Assembly (NCBI GenBank): GCA_017432565.1
Contig: JAFRIW010000013.1
Span: forward strand, 62,001 to 126,000
Source of the DNA: Lachnospiraceae bacterium
GTDB taxonomy: Bacteria > Bacillota > Clostridia > Lachnospirales > Lachnospiraceae
Direction: 5' to 3'
DNA length: 64,000 nt
Shown: positions 53,825 through 62,305 of the stretch, piece after piece
Layout of the letters: the number at the start of each line of letters is the position of its first letter
Numbering within the stretch: position 1 is the first letter of the stretch
Position numbers and translations under genes: made by a program
The notes under the pieces: model-generated
What the model was told of the DNA's origin: nothing
Seen by the model: the letters and a program-made list of their open reading frames with translations, nothing else
Databases searched by the model: none

Positions 53825-54612
53825 GAATCTTCCTTTCCTTCCGGAGTACACGGCCGGTTCGGCTGCTGCGCCCCGTAATAGATCTCCATGGTCATCTGCG
53901 TATACCGGCCGGGTGCATCGTACACAATCAGCGGCCGGTCCACCCGCAGCCCGGGACGCCCCTGATGAACGCAGTCCAGCAGCACCAGATTCGGCTCCCG
54001 GTCCGCATAGGGGCTGACCAGCTGCATCTCCTTCGGCTCCAGGCGATGATCTTTCAATGTCTCAAAAAGCTCCGGAAGGCGGAACGGCCGGTGTACCAGG
54101 CACAGATGCCCGCCGGGCTTCAAGACGTGGGCGGCCGCTGCCGCAATATCCCCGAAGCTGCACAGCACCTCATGCCTTGCAATGGCAAGCGGGCCGGCCG
54201 GATTTTTCAGTCCCGCACCCGCCGGCATATATGGCGGATTGCAGGTCACCGTATCGAAGCTTCCCTTTGCATAGAGGGACGGGACATCCTTCAGGTCCCC
54301 TGTCACGATTTCGACTCTGTCTCCGAGATCGTTCAGCTGCACGCTCCTTCGCGCCATTTCGGCGCACTCCGCCTGGATTTCCAGGCCGGTCAGCTGTGCC
54401 GCCTTTGTCCGCGCGGAAAGAAGGATCGGAATGATTCCGGTCCCGGTTCCCAGGTCCAGCACACGGCTGCCGGGCTGGATATGCTCCGCGGCGTAAGCCG
54501 ACAGCAGCACTGCATCTATTCCAAAACAAAAGTGCTCCGGACTCTGCAGGATCTTTAACCCATTCCTCTGCAGGTCACAGAGCACCTCACTTTTTCTCTG
54601 ATCGGTTTCCAT
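53821..54612 (-). CDS. trmN6: tRNA1(Val) adenine-N6 methyltransferase-like protein
   Basis: 263 residues of the Rossmann methyltransferase fold with DLGTGTGIIPILL (about 54-66) and the N6-adenine active-site motif NPPY (about 124-127). It is the YabB/YfiC group that in E. coli modifies A37 of tRNA-Val1. Located between ricT and rsmI as in Bacillus. The start is uncertain: an ATG just after, or a GTG overlapping, the ricT stop. Confidence 0.9.
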   Translation of the reverse strand: METDQRKSEVLCDLQRNGLKILQSPEHFCFGIDAVLLSAYAAEHIQPGSRVLDLGTGTGIIPILLSARTKAAQLTGLEIQAECAEMARRSVQLNDLGDRVEIVTGDLKDVPSLYAKGSFDTVTCNPPYMPAGAGLKNPAGPLAIARHEVLCSFGDIAAAAAHVLKPGGHLCLVHRPFRLPELFETLKDHRLEPKEMQLVSPYADREPNLVLLDCVHQGRPGLRVDRPLIVYDAPGRYTQMTMEIYYGAQQPNRPCTPEGKEDS

Positions 54613-54614
54613 GC

Positions 54615-56054
54615 TCACTGTTTCACAGGTGCTCCGCTGTCCTGGCCTCTCTGCTGTGCCTTGTCTCTGCGGGGTCTCCTGTGGCGCTTTTTCTGTTCTT
54701 TCTTTTCTCCGGATGCCGGACCGGAATTCGGGCCGGGATTGGCATTCGAACCGGAATTCGAATTGGAATTCGAATTGGAAGCCGGATTTCTGTCGGGCCG
54801 ATCCTGCTTTGCTCCGCCGGATTTTGCCGCCTTTCCTTCCTTCTTCCCGTCAGAGCGCTGCTCCTGCTGTTTCTCCGCAGCCTCGTTCTGGTTTTCTTTT
54901 CCGCCCTGTTTCTTTCTTGCACTTCCGCGGCGGCGTCTGCGCAGAATCGTCAGCTCGTCCGCGCCGTACTCATGGATTTCTTTTTCGTCATCCACTTCGA
55001 CCAGAATCCGCACGGTCTGCCGCAGGACGTTGACACTCTGCACTTCCCCGCGGAGTCCGTCGCTCCCCTCGACCTCATCGCCGAGACGCGGCAGGTTCTT
55101 GTTGAGTTCCTCGTAGGTATCCTCTTCGTTTTTCAGGCAGCACATCAGCCTTCCGCAGACGCCGGAGATCTTGGTCGGGTTCAGAGAAAGGTTCTGCTCC
55201 TTGGCCATCTTGATGGAAACCGGAACAAAATCCGAGAGGTAGGTGTGACAGCACAGCGGCCGTCCGCAGCTGCCGTACCCGCCCAGAATCTTGGTCTCGT
55301 CCCGCACGCCGATCTGGCGCAGTTCGATCCGGGTCCGGAAAATACCGGCCAGGTCCTTGACCAGATCCCGGAAGTCCACACGGCCGTCTGCCGTGAAATA
55401 AAACAGGATTTTGCTGCCGTCGAAGGTATATTCCGCGTCGATCAGCTTCATGTCCAGGCCGCGTGCGCGGATTTTCTCCTGGCAGATTCTGCGCGCTTCC
55501 TTTTCCTTCTCGCGGGCAGTCCTGACCTTTTCCTCGTCCTCCGGTGTCGCAATCCGGATCACCTGGCGCAGTGGCGCGCTGTACCGGTGCTCATCCACCT
55601 CGATCGGATCCGCCGAAGCCGTCCCGAATTCAACGCCCCGCGAAGTCTCGACAATCACATGGGTCCCTTTCCGGATCGGAAGGTCGCCCGGCGAGAAATA
55701 ATAGATTTTGCCCGCTGAGCGGAAGCGGACACCCACTACGATGCGGCCCCCTCCCGGCGTATTCATCAGAATCGGCGCGCAGCCGCCGCAGCAGGGCAGA
55801 CCCTGCGGCTTGTCCTCATACCCGAATGCGTCCGTTTCCGGAGATTCTTCCGCCTCTTCAGACTCCGCCGCTTCTCCGGCCTCCGCGTCCTCTTCATCCG
55901 CAGCGGCAGGGACCGGTTCCTCTTCCTCCGCGGTGACAGGGAGCGGCTCGTCCTCCAGCGCGGCCAGGACGACTTCTTCGGGCTCCGCGAATTCCGCGGC
56001 TTCCTCGGCTTCGTATACCAGTTCTTCGATATCTCTGTATTCTTTCTTATCCAT
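54615..56054 (-). CDS. ricT: RicT (YaaT/PSP1) with long acidic and Asn/Ser-rich extensions
   Basis: 479 residues; typical RicT is about 275-300. The conserved PSP1 core (about 95-370) has the cysteine sets CCGGC, GSCGRPLCC and GVCGRLMCC that in the Bacillus RicAFT complex bind iron-sulfur clusters. That complex assists RNase Y processing of mRNA. The extra ~90 N-terminal residues are almost all Glu, Ala and Pro. The C-terminal tail is Lys/Arg/Gln-rich with an Asn-Ser repeat encoded by a DNA repeat at 54741-54780. It lies between holB and trmN6. Confidence 0.93.
   Translation of the reverse strand: MDKKEYRDIEELVYEAEEAAEFAEPEEVVLAALEDEPLPVTAEEEEPVPAAADEEDAEAGEAAESEEAEESPETDAFGYEDKPQGLPCCGGCAPILMNTPGGGRIVVGVRFRSAGKIYYFSPGDLPIRKGTHVIVETSRGVEFGTASADPIEVDEHRYSAPLRQVIRIATPEDEEKVRTAREKEKEARRICQEKIRARGLDMKLIDAEYTFDGSKILFYFTADGRVDFRDLVKDLAGIFRTRIELRQIGVRDETKILGGYGSCGRPLCCHTYLSDFVPVSIKMAKEQNLSLNPTKISGVCGRLMCCLKNEEDTYEELNKNLPRLGDEVEGSDGLRGEVQSVNVLRQTVRILVEVDDEKEIHEYGADELTILRRRRRGSARKKQGGKENQNEAAEKQQEQRSDGKKEGKAAKSGGAKQDRPDRNPASNSNSNSNSGSNANPGPNSGPASGEKKEQKKRHRRPRRDKAQQRGQDSGAPVKQ
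54741..54780. repeat. Short 12-base tandem repeat inside ricT
   Basis: Two perfect GGAATTCGAATT units (54753-54776) with degenerate copies on each side. They encode the Asn-Ser repeats of the RicT tail in frame. Confidence 0.7.
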
Positions 56055-57072
56055 ATTTTTTCAGATCCAGGAGCAGCACTTCCAGTATCAGCTCCAGATT
56101 TGTATTATACTTCATCTGCCTTTCGGCGGTGTCAAAAGCGGCCAGAATCCGGCCGATATTCTCTGCCGGCGTGCGCACAGCCGCTTCTATAATATACTGT
56201 ACCTCTCCCACAAAAATCAAGCCGGCGGGCCGGCCCGTCTCCTTGTAGAAGAGCACATCCCGGTACCAGCTCCGCATCAGGCCGAGCACCTCCGGCATCG
56301 CAGTGCGGTCTTTCCCGTACTCCTTCGTGAACCCGAGCAGCTCAGTGATGTCCTTTCGCGGCAGATTCTTCAGCAGTTCCACGACCGCGTCATACATGGC
56401 GGCAAAATCCGGACTTCCGGCCAGTTCCTTCGCCCGCCCGATGCTGCCGGAGGCAAAACGCGACACGATCCGTGCGTGCTGCCGGTCCTCGCCGCATTTT
56501 GCAGTCAGATACTGTTCCACCTGTTCCTCCGGGAGCGGACTGATTTTCAGCGCCACACATCGAGAAAGCACCGTCGGGAGAAACGCGGAGAGCGAGGCGG
56601 CCAGCAGAAGGAGCACGGCGTATGCGGGCGGCTCCTCCAGCGTTTTCAGCAGGGCATTCTGTGCCTGCGGCGTCATTTTGTCCGCGTCAGGCAGAATATA
56701 GACCTTGTAGGGGCTTCCGTAGGGACGGATGGGCACATCGCTGATCACACGACGGATATCGTCCACCGAAAGATCCGTGCGCTTGTCGCTTTTGCTTTTC
56801 TTCTCATGGGTGACCGTAATGATGTCCGGATGCGCATCGCTCTCATAACGGATGCAGGACGGACAGGTCCCGCAGCGGTCTGTCAGCGCGGGATTCTTCT
56901 GTCTGGTTTCGCACTGGAGCGCAGCAGCAAAGACACCGGCCAGAAGCCGGCGTCCCGATCCCTTTTCCCCGTACAGGATATATGCGTGGGAAACCGCCCC
57001 GGTCCGGAGCGCATTCTGCAGATGTTCACCGGCCGCTCCGAGGCCGATGATGTCATGAAAGGTTTCCTTCAT
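56047..57072 (-). CDS. holB: DNA polymerase III delta' subunit
   Basis: 341 residues of AAA+ clamp-loader fold with a zinc module CGTCPSC (about 67-73), the SDVPIRPYGSPYKVYIL stretch and ALLKTLEEPP. The P-loop-like GEKGSGRRLL has Arg in place of the usual Lys, consistent with delta' not hydrolysing ATP. Overlaps gmk-like upstream by 20 bases and ricT downstream by eight. It loads the sliding clamp with DnaX and HolA, not in the window. Confidence 0.92.
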   Translation of the reverse strand: MKETFHDIIGLGAAGEHLQNALRTGAVSHAYILYGEKGSGRRLLAGVFAAALQCETRQKNPALTDRCGTCPSCIRYESDAHPDIITVTHEKKSKSDKRTDLSVDDIRRVISDVPIRPYGSPYKVYILPDADKMTPQAQNALLKTLEEPPAYAVLLLLAASLSAFLPTVLSRCVALKISPLPEEQVEQYLTAKCGEDRQHARIVSRFASGSIGRAKELAGSPDFAAMYDAVVELLKNLPRKDITELLGFTKEYGKDRTAMPEVLGLMRSWYRDVLFYKETGRPAGLIFVGEVQYIIEAAVRTPAENIGRILAAFDTAERQMKYNTNLELILEVLLLDLKKYG

Positions 57073-57688
57073 GCTCCGCTCCGGTCTCTTCCAGAATCAG
57101 GGCGCGGATCTGCGCGATGCAGTCCTCCAGTGCCCCGTTGTTTTCAAAGCGTCTTTCGATGCCGGCAGCCGCCAGCTTCTCATCGCTCATATCCGCCGTG
57201 TCTGTGAGGAAGCGGCGGCACATCTCTTCATATTTCGGAACGGTCTGTCCCTGCTCGCGGTGAATCGCGCGCATCAGGCGCAGGCCGTCCTCCACCTCGA
57301 CATAGATGGGAACGACGATCGGCCGTCCGTCCGGGCCGTCTCCGTAATAATCGCGCATCGCGATATAGGAGGCCAGCACGCCCGGGACGAGATAGCTGCC
57401 CCTGGTGAGATCCACCCGGCCGTCGTCGACCGTGTAGTAATACCATCTCCCGTAAACCGTGTCGTAATGCCGGGATTCAATCACCTTTCCCTCTTCCTGC
57501 AGCTGCCGGAAGGTCTCGACCGATGTGAAATGGTACTCCCGGCCGTCCTCCTCCCGGTCCCGGATGGGCCGTGTGGTATACATGATGACACGGTGGAGCT
57601 TTAAGTCCTCCTGCCCTAGAAGCTTCTGATAGATCGTGTCTTTTCCCGATGAACTTTTTCCGATAATACAGAATATTTTATTGGACAT
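57053..57688 (-). CDS. Guanylate kinase-like protein
   Basis: 211 residues with a guanylate-kinase-like fold. The P-loop is GKSSSGKDTIY, with Asp where canonical Gmk has Ser/Thr. A TTRPIRDREEDGREYHF segment matches the GMP-binding region. The lid region differs (ESRHYDTVYGRWYYY). It could be a divergent guanylate kinase or a related nucleotide kinase. It occupies the place where Bacillus has tmk, directly upstream of holB; a canonical gmk may exist elsewhere. GAAGAGAAC precedes the ATG. Confidence 0.8.
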   Translation of the reverse strand: MSNKIFCIIGKSSSGKDTIYQKLLGQEDLKLHRVIMYTTRPIRDREEDGREYHFTSVETFRQLQEEGKVIESRHYDTVYGRWYYYTVDDGRVDLTRGSYLVPGVLASYIAMRDYYGDGPDGRPIVVPIYVEVEDGLRLMRAIHREQGQTVPKYEEMCRRFLTDTADMSDEKLAAAGIERRFENNGALEDCIAQIRALILEETGAEHEGNLS

Positions 57689-57735
57689 GTGCTGTTCTCT
57701 TCATATTTTGCCCGGAAAGCGGGGAACCTCAGCTC

Positions 57736-59157
57736 TTACCAGACCTCGATGACGCGGATCATATTTGTGTTGCCCGAGACGCCGAGCGGAACGCCCGCCG
57801 TCAGGACCACCTCATCTCCGGCTCTCACAAGGCCTGCGTGCTTGGCCTGCCGCACGGCGGTGTCAAAAAGCATCTCCGCGGTGTCCTCGTGCGGAATAAT
57901 CAGCGGCACAACGCCGAACATCAGGTTCATCTGACAGGCCACGATGCTCTGGGTGGTGCAGGCAATAATCGGACACTCCGGCTTGTACTGGGACAGCCGG
58001 AACGCCGTGAAGCCCGAAATAGTCACGGTGATGATCGCCTTGGCCTGAATATCCTCCGCCACCGTACAGGTCGCGTGGGAGATGGCCGTCGTGATGTCTC
58101 TGGCCTCCGCCAGCTCCGGCGCGCGGGTCTGCATCCGGTGCCGGTAGTCAATCTCCTTCTCCGTCGCCTCCGCAATCCTTGACATCACCCGGACGGCTTC
58201 GAGCGGGTACTGACCGGCTGCGGTCTCGCCTGAGAGCATGATGGCGGTCGTTCCGTCGTACACGGCATTGGCCACATCCGTCGCCTCCGCGCGGGTGGGT
58301 CTGGGGTGCGACATCATGGAATCCAGCATCTGCGTCGCGGTCACGACGATTTTGCCCTTCTTCTGGGCCAGCCGGATCATCTGCTTCTGCAGCATCGGAA
58401 CCTGTTCCAGCGGCACTTCCACGCCCAGATCGCCGCGGGCGACCATGATACCGTCCGCCTCATCCAGGATCTCCTCCAGATTCCGGAAGCCCTGCATGTT
58501 TTCGATCTTCGCGATGATTTTCATGCGGCTGGAGTGCTCGTCCAGGATGTGCCGGATCTCCCGCACATCCTCCGCGGTGCGCGTAAAGGATGTCGCAATG
58601 AAATCATAACCCAGCTTACAGCCGAAAATAATATCCTCGCGGTCCTGCCTGCTGATAAAGGGCATGGACAGATCCGCTCCCGGGACGTTGACGCCCTTGT
58701 GATTGGAAACCGGCCCGCCGTTGATGACGCGGCAGCGGATTTCCGTTCCCTCCACGGACTCCACCTTCAGCTCGATCAGGCCGTCGTCAATCAGAATGCT
58801 GCTGCCTCTTTTCACATCGCCCGGAAGGCCCGCATAGGTAATGGAGCCGATAGTGCTGTCGCCGACCAGCTCCCGCGTTGTCAGGACGAATTCTTTTCCC
58901 GCCTCCAGCAGAACCTTTCCGCCCTGAAAATCTCTTAAGCGGATTTCCGGTCCTCTGGTGTCCAGCAGTGCCGCCACGGGCACATTCATTGCGATCCGGA
59001 CCTTCTTGAGACGCAGGAATTTGGCCTCGTGCTCCTCGTGCGTCCCGTGGGAGAAATTGAACCGCGCGACATTCATCCCCGCCAGGATCAGCTCCCGCAG
59101 CATTTCCTCGCTCTCGCTGGCCGGTCCGATAGTACAGATGATTTTGGTTTTACGCAT
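57736..59157 (-). CDS. pyk: Pyruvate kinase
   Basis: 473 residues. TKIICTIGPASES start, barrel motif NFSHG (about 34-38), signature IENMQGFRNLEEIL with the active-site Lys (about 218), and MVARGDLGVE (about 235-244). The C-terminal domain ends at about 473; the extra PEP-utiliser domain found in some Firmicutes is absent. It makes pyruvate and ATP and so feeds PFOR (1933-5481). Its ATG overlaps fprA by eight bases. Confidence 0.97.
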   Translation of the reverse strand: MRKTKIICTIGPASESEEMLRELILAGMNVARFNFSHGTHEEHEAKFLRLKKVRIAMNVPVAALLDTRGPEIRLRDFQGGKVLLEAGKEFVLTTRELVGDSTIGSITYAGLPGDVKRGSSILIDDGLIELKVESVEGTEIRCRVINGGPVSNHKGVNVPGADLSMPFISRQDREDIIFGCKLGYDFIATSFTRTAEDVREIRHILDEHSSRMKIIAKIENMQGFRNLEEILDEADGIMVARGDLGVEVPLEQVPMLQKQMIRLAQKKGKIVVTATQMLDSMMSHPRPTRAEATDVANAVYDGTTAIMLSGETAAGQYPLEAVRVMSRIAEATEKEIDYRHRMQTRAPELAEARDITTAISHATCTVAEDIQAKAIITVTISGFTAFRLSQYKPECPIIACTTQSIVACQMNLMFGVVPLIIPHEDTAEMLFDTAVRQAKHAGLVRAGDEVVLTAGVPLGVSGNTNMIRVIEVW

Positions 59158-60337
59158 TCACTGCCTCCACAAATGCATCCAGCGCCGCCTCGTCGTGCAG
59201 TGCGCTCTTCATTGTCAGCATCTGATCCAGGATGGTCACGTTCTTGAGATTCTCCAGCTCCGCCCGCATCAGCTTGCCGCTGGCCGGCGCCCAGGTTCCG
59301 TTCTCCGCCAGGGCGAAGGTGCGGTTTGAAACGCCCAGCGCCTCCATGTCATGCAGGAAATTCTTCATCGGAGGATAAATGCCGTTGCAGTAAGTCGGGC
59401 AGAACAGCGCGATCTTTCCGCAGCGCCAGACTTCCGAGATCAGGTAAGAAACGTCCGTGCCGGACACATCGTAAACGCTGACCCTGCGGCCTTTTGCCTG
59501 CAGCTTCGCGGCGGCGGCCTGCGCGGCGCTCGCCGTGTGGCCGTACAGGCTTCCGTAGACGATCAGAATCGAATCCGGCTCCTCCGGCGTGTAGGTGCTC
59601 CACTTCTGATATTTGTCCAGAAACCAGCCCAGATCCTTTCTCCACACCGGTCCGTGCAGCGGAAGCAGCATGGAGATCTCAAGGCCGGCCGCCTTCTTCA
59701 GGACTGCCTGAACCTGCATGCCGAACTTGCCGACGATGTTGGCGTAGTAGCGGCGCGCCTCATCCAGATAATTCTTTTCAAAATCCGACTCGTCCGCGAA
59801 GATACTGCTCTCGATGGCTCCGAACGTTCCGAAGGCATCGGCCGAGAACAGGGCTTTTGAGGCCTCATCGTAAGCCAGCAGAACTTCCGGCCAGTGCACC
59901 ATCGGTGCCGCCACGAAGCGGAAGCTGTGCTTTCCGGTCTCCAACACGTCGCCTTCCTTGACGACCTGCCGCTTTACGTCCGCCAGCTCCGGGAAGAACT
60001 GCTTCATGAAGTTGAAGGTCTGGGCGCTGCCCACGACCGTGACATCGGGATAGAGCCGCAGCACGTTGGCCAGCTGCGAGCAGTGATCCGGCTCCATGTG
60101 CAGCACGACCAGATAATCAGGCTGCCTGTCGCCCAGCGCTCCCTGCAGATTCTCCAGGTACTGGTCCGCGACGGAGACATCGGAGGTATCGAAGACGGTG
60201 ATTTTTTCATCCAGCACAACATAGTTGTTGTACGAGACACCGCGGGTGAGCGGGAACAGGTTTTCAAAGCGGGCAAGGCGTCTGTCGCTCGCGCCGATCC
60301 ATAAGATGTCCTCTGTGACATTCTGAATGTTGACCAT
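59150..60337 (-). CDS. fprA: Flavodiiron protein (FprA-type O2/NO reductase)
   Basis: 395 residues: an N-terminal metallo-beta-lactamase-like diiron domain with the HMEPDH ligand motif (HxExDH, about 81-86) and further ligands such as HWPE, then a C-terminal flavodoxin domain (about 253-395, VYGSLYGHTASAA). In anaerobes such proteins reduce O2 to water (or NO to N2O) with electrons from rubredoxin, ferredoxin or F420H2. No NADH-rubredoxin domain is fused. AAAGGAG lies about 12 bases upstream. Overlaps pyk. Confidence 0.95.
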   Translation of the reverse strand: MVNIQNVTEDILWIGASDRRLARFENLFPLTRGVSYNNYVVLDEKITVFDTSDVSVADQYLENLQGALGDRQPDYLVVLHMEPDHCSQLANVLRLYPDVTVVGSAQTFNFMKQFFPELADVKRQVVKEGDVLETGKHSFRFVAAPMVHWPEVLLAYDEASKALFSADAFGTFGAIESSIFADESDFEKNYLDEARRYYANIVGKFGMQVQAVLKKAAGLEISMLLPLHGPVWRKDLGWFLDKYQKWSTYTPEEPDSILIVYGSLYGHTASAAQAAAAKLQAKGRRVSVYDVSGTDVSYLISEVWRCGKIALFCPTYCNGIYPPMKNFLHDMEALGVSNRTFALAENGTWAPASGKLMRAELENLKNVTILDQMLTMKSALHDEAALDAFVEAVNA

Positions 60338-60413
60338 GACTGTAAAATGCTCCTTTCTGTATTGACATAAAAGAGCCGGTTTTCGGACCGGTCCTTAAGT
60401 TTCTTCGTTTTTC

Positions 60414-60422
60414 ATTATAGCA
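60414..60422 (-). promoter_or_regulatory. Extended -10 promoter of the fprA run
   Basis: Leftward TGC-TATAAT about 77 bases before fprA. A small CCGGT/ACCGG hairpin followed by CUCUUUU lies in the leader. No good -35 is seen. An adjacent CTTAAG repeat (two copies about 35 bases apart) might bind a regulator. Confidence 0.5.
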
Positions 60423-60444
60423 CCGCACACTTAAGAAAAGTATC

Positions 60445-62235
60445 TCAATCAAACTGTGACCGGTAAAGGCTGTAATAGAAGCCTTTCGCGGCCATCAGGC
60501 TCTCATGAGTGCCCTGTTCCACAATATCCCCGTGGTTCACCACCAGAATAAGATCCGCGTTCTGGATCGTGGAGAGTCTGTGGGCGATGACGAAGCAGGT
60601 TTTGCCTGCCATCAGATTCCGGATGGCCTTCTGAACCTGCCGCTCGGTGTTGGTGTCGACGTTGCTGGTCGCCTCGTCCAATATCAGCATGCCGGTGTCA
60701 TACAGCATGGCCCGCGCGATGGTCAGCAGCTGCTTCTGGCCTTTCGAAATGTTGCCGCCGTCCTCGGAAATCACCGTGTTGTAGCCCTGCGGGAGCCGCA
60801 TGATATAATTGTGGATCCGCGCGGCCTTCGCGGCGGCGATGACTTCCTCTTTTGAGGCGTTTTCCTTTCCGTATGCGATGTTGTCGTAGATGGTTCCCCG
60901 GAACAGCCAGGTGTCCTGCAGAACCATTGCATAGCTTCTGCGCAGACTCTCTCTTGTGTAGGCCGTCTGCGGCAGGCCGTCCACGCGGATTGTCCCGCTG
61001 TCGGGATCGTAGAAGCGCATGAGCAGGCTGATAATCGTGGTTTTGCCCGCCCCCGTGGGGCCGACGATCGCGACCGTCCGGCCTGATTCTGCCTCCAGGG
61101 ACAGGTCATGCAGCACTGTCTTGCCGGGCACATAGCCGAAAGAGACATGCTCGAATTCCACATGGCCTTCGCAGTCCCGAAGCTCCTGTGCATCCGGCAG
61201 ATCCTCCGTCTCCTCCGCCTCGTCCAGCAGCCGGAACACCCGCTCCGCGGCGGCCAGTGCACTGAAGATTTCGTTGATGATATTGGAGATTTCATTGATC
61301 GGCCCGGAAAATTTCCGGCTGTAGAGCACGAAGCTGGAAATCTGGCCCAGGCTCACAATGCCCTTCAGATACAGGACCGCACCGCCCATGCCGATCGCCG
61401 ACAGGCCGATATTCGAGATCATGCCGATGGTCGGCCCCATCGTCATGCCCAGTCCGTCCGCGTCCCGGTAAGCCTCTGCCGCCGCCCGGTTGATCTCGGA
61501 AAAGCGCGCGGAAGCCCTGTCCTCGTTGGCATAGGCCAGAATCGTCCTCTGCCCGGTGAACATCTCCTCGGCATAGCCGTTCATCCTGCCGTAGGCAGCG
61601 CTGCGCTTCGCATAGCGCGGGCGTGTCTTCTTTCCCATCCGGCCGGTGAACCAGATGGAGACCGGGATCGTAAAAAGCATGCACAGCACCAGCGGGATTG
61701 AAATGGTGCACATCATGATAAAACTTCCGGTCACTGTTACCAGACTGGTCAGAATCTGAATGATGTCTGCCGAGAGGGAGGTGCAGACAACGTCAATGTC
61801 GTAGGAGACCCGGCTGATGATATCGCCCGCCTGGTTGTGGTGATAATATCCCACCGGCAGCTTCATCAGCTTGGCCATCACATCCCGCCGCATATTCTCG
61901 GCAATGCGGCGCCCCACGCGCATCATGCCGATGCTGATCAGGAAATTCAGGATATTGGAGACCGCGTAGGTCAGCAGCATCAGCAGCGCATAGTGGCGCA
62001 CTCCGGCAAGGTCCACGTGCCCCGGCCCCAGCCGGTACCCTTCCTCTGCGACGTCAATCGCCTTTCCCGCAAAGCGCGGCCCCAGGAGATTTCCGATATT
62101 GGAGAGGAACGCAAAGCACAGAAACAGAAGGACCAGCCATTTGTACGCCATCATATAGCGGATGATGCGCACAAGGGTCCCTTTCGCGTCTCTCGGCCGT
62201 TCCTTTACTTTTCCCCGATCTCCCGGTCCCGGCAT
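60445..62235 (-). CDS. ABC exporter half-transporter, canonical NBD with unusual signature
   Basis: 596 residues: six membrane helices within about 30-330, then the ATPase domain with Walker A GPTGAGKTT, signature ISKGQKQ (LSGGQ changed to SKGQ), Walker B MLILDEATSNVD with catalytic Glu, and H-loop AHRLS. It is the partner of the upstream half-transporter. I use the ATG after GAGGATAAAA, which clears the upstream stop by 70 bases; the open frame extends back into the partner gene. Substrate unknown. Confidence 0.93.
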   Translation of the reverse strand: MPGPGDRGKVKERPRDAKGTLVRIIRYMMAYKWLVLLFLCFAFLSNIGNLLGPRFAGKAIDVAEEGYRLGPGHVDLAGVRHYALLMLLTYAVSNILNFLISIGMMRVGRRIAENMRRDVMAKLMKLPVGYYHHNQAGDIISRVSYDIDVVCTSLSADIIQILTSLVTVTGSFIMMCTISIPLVLCMLFTIPVSIWFTGRMGKKTRPRYAKRSAAYGRMNGYAEEMFTGQRTILAYANEDRASARFSEINRAAAEAYRDADGLGMTMGPTIGMISNIGLSAIGMGGAVLYLKGIVSLGQISSFVLYSRKFSGPINEISNIINEIFSALAAAERVFRLLDEAEETEDLPDAQELRDCEGHVEFEHVSFGYVPGKTVLHDLSLEAESGRTVAIVGPTGAGKTTIISLLMRFYDPDSGTIRVDGLPQTAYTRESLRRSYAMVLQDTWLFRGTIYDNIAYGKENASKEEVIAAAKAARIHNYIMRLPQGYNTVISEDGGNISKGQKQLLTIARAMLYDTGMLILDEATSNVDTNTERQVQKAIRNLMAGKTCFVIAHRLSTIQNADLILVVNHGDIVEQGTHESLMAAKGFYYSLYRSQFD

Positions 62236-62305
62236 TTTTATCCTCGTTTCATTTCTTCCCGGCTGCTCTTTATTCAAGATCGCCTTGGCATTCTTGCCGC
62301 GCCGC

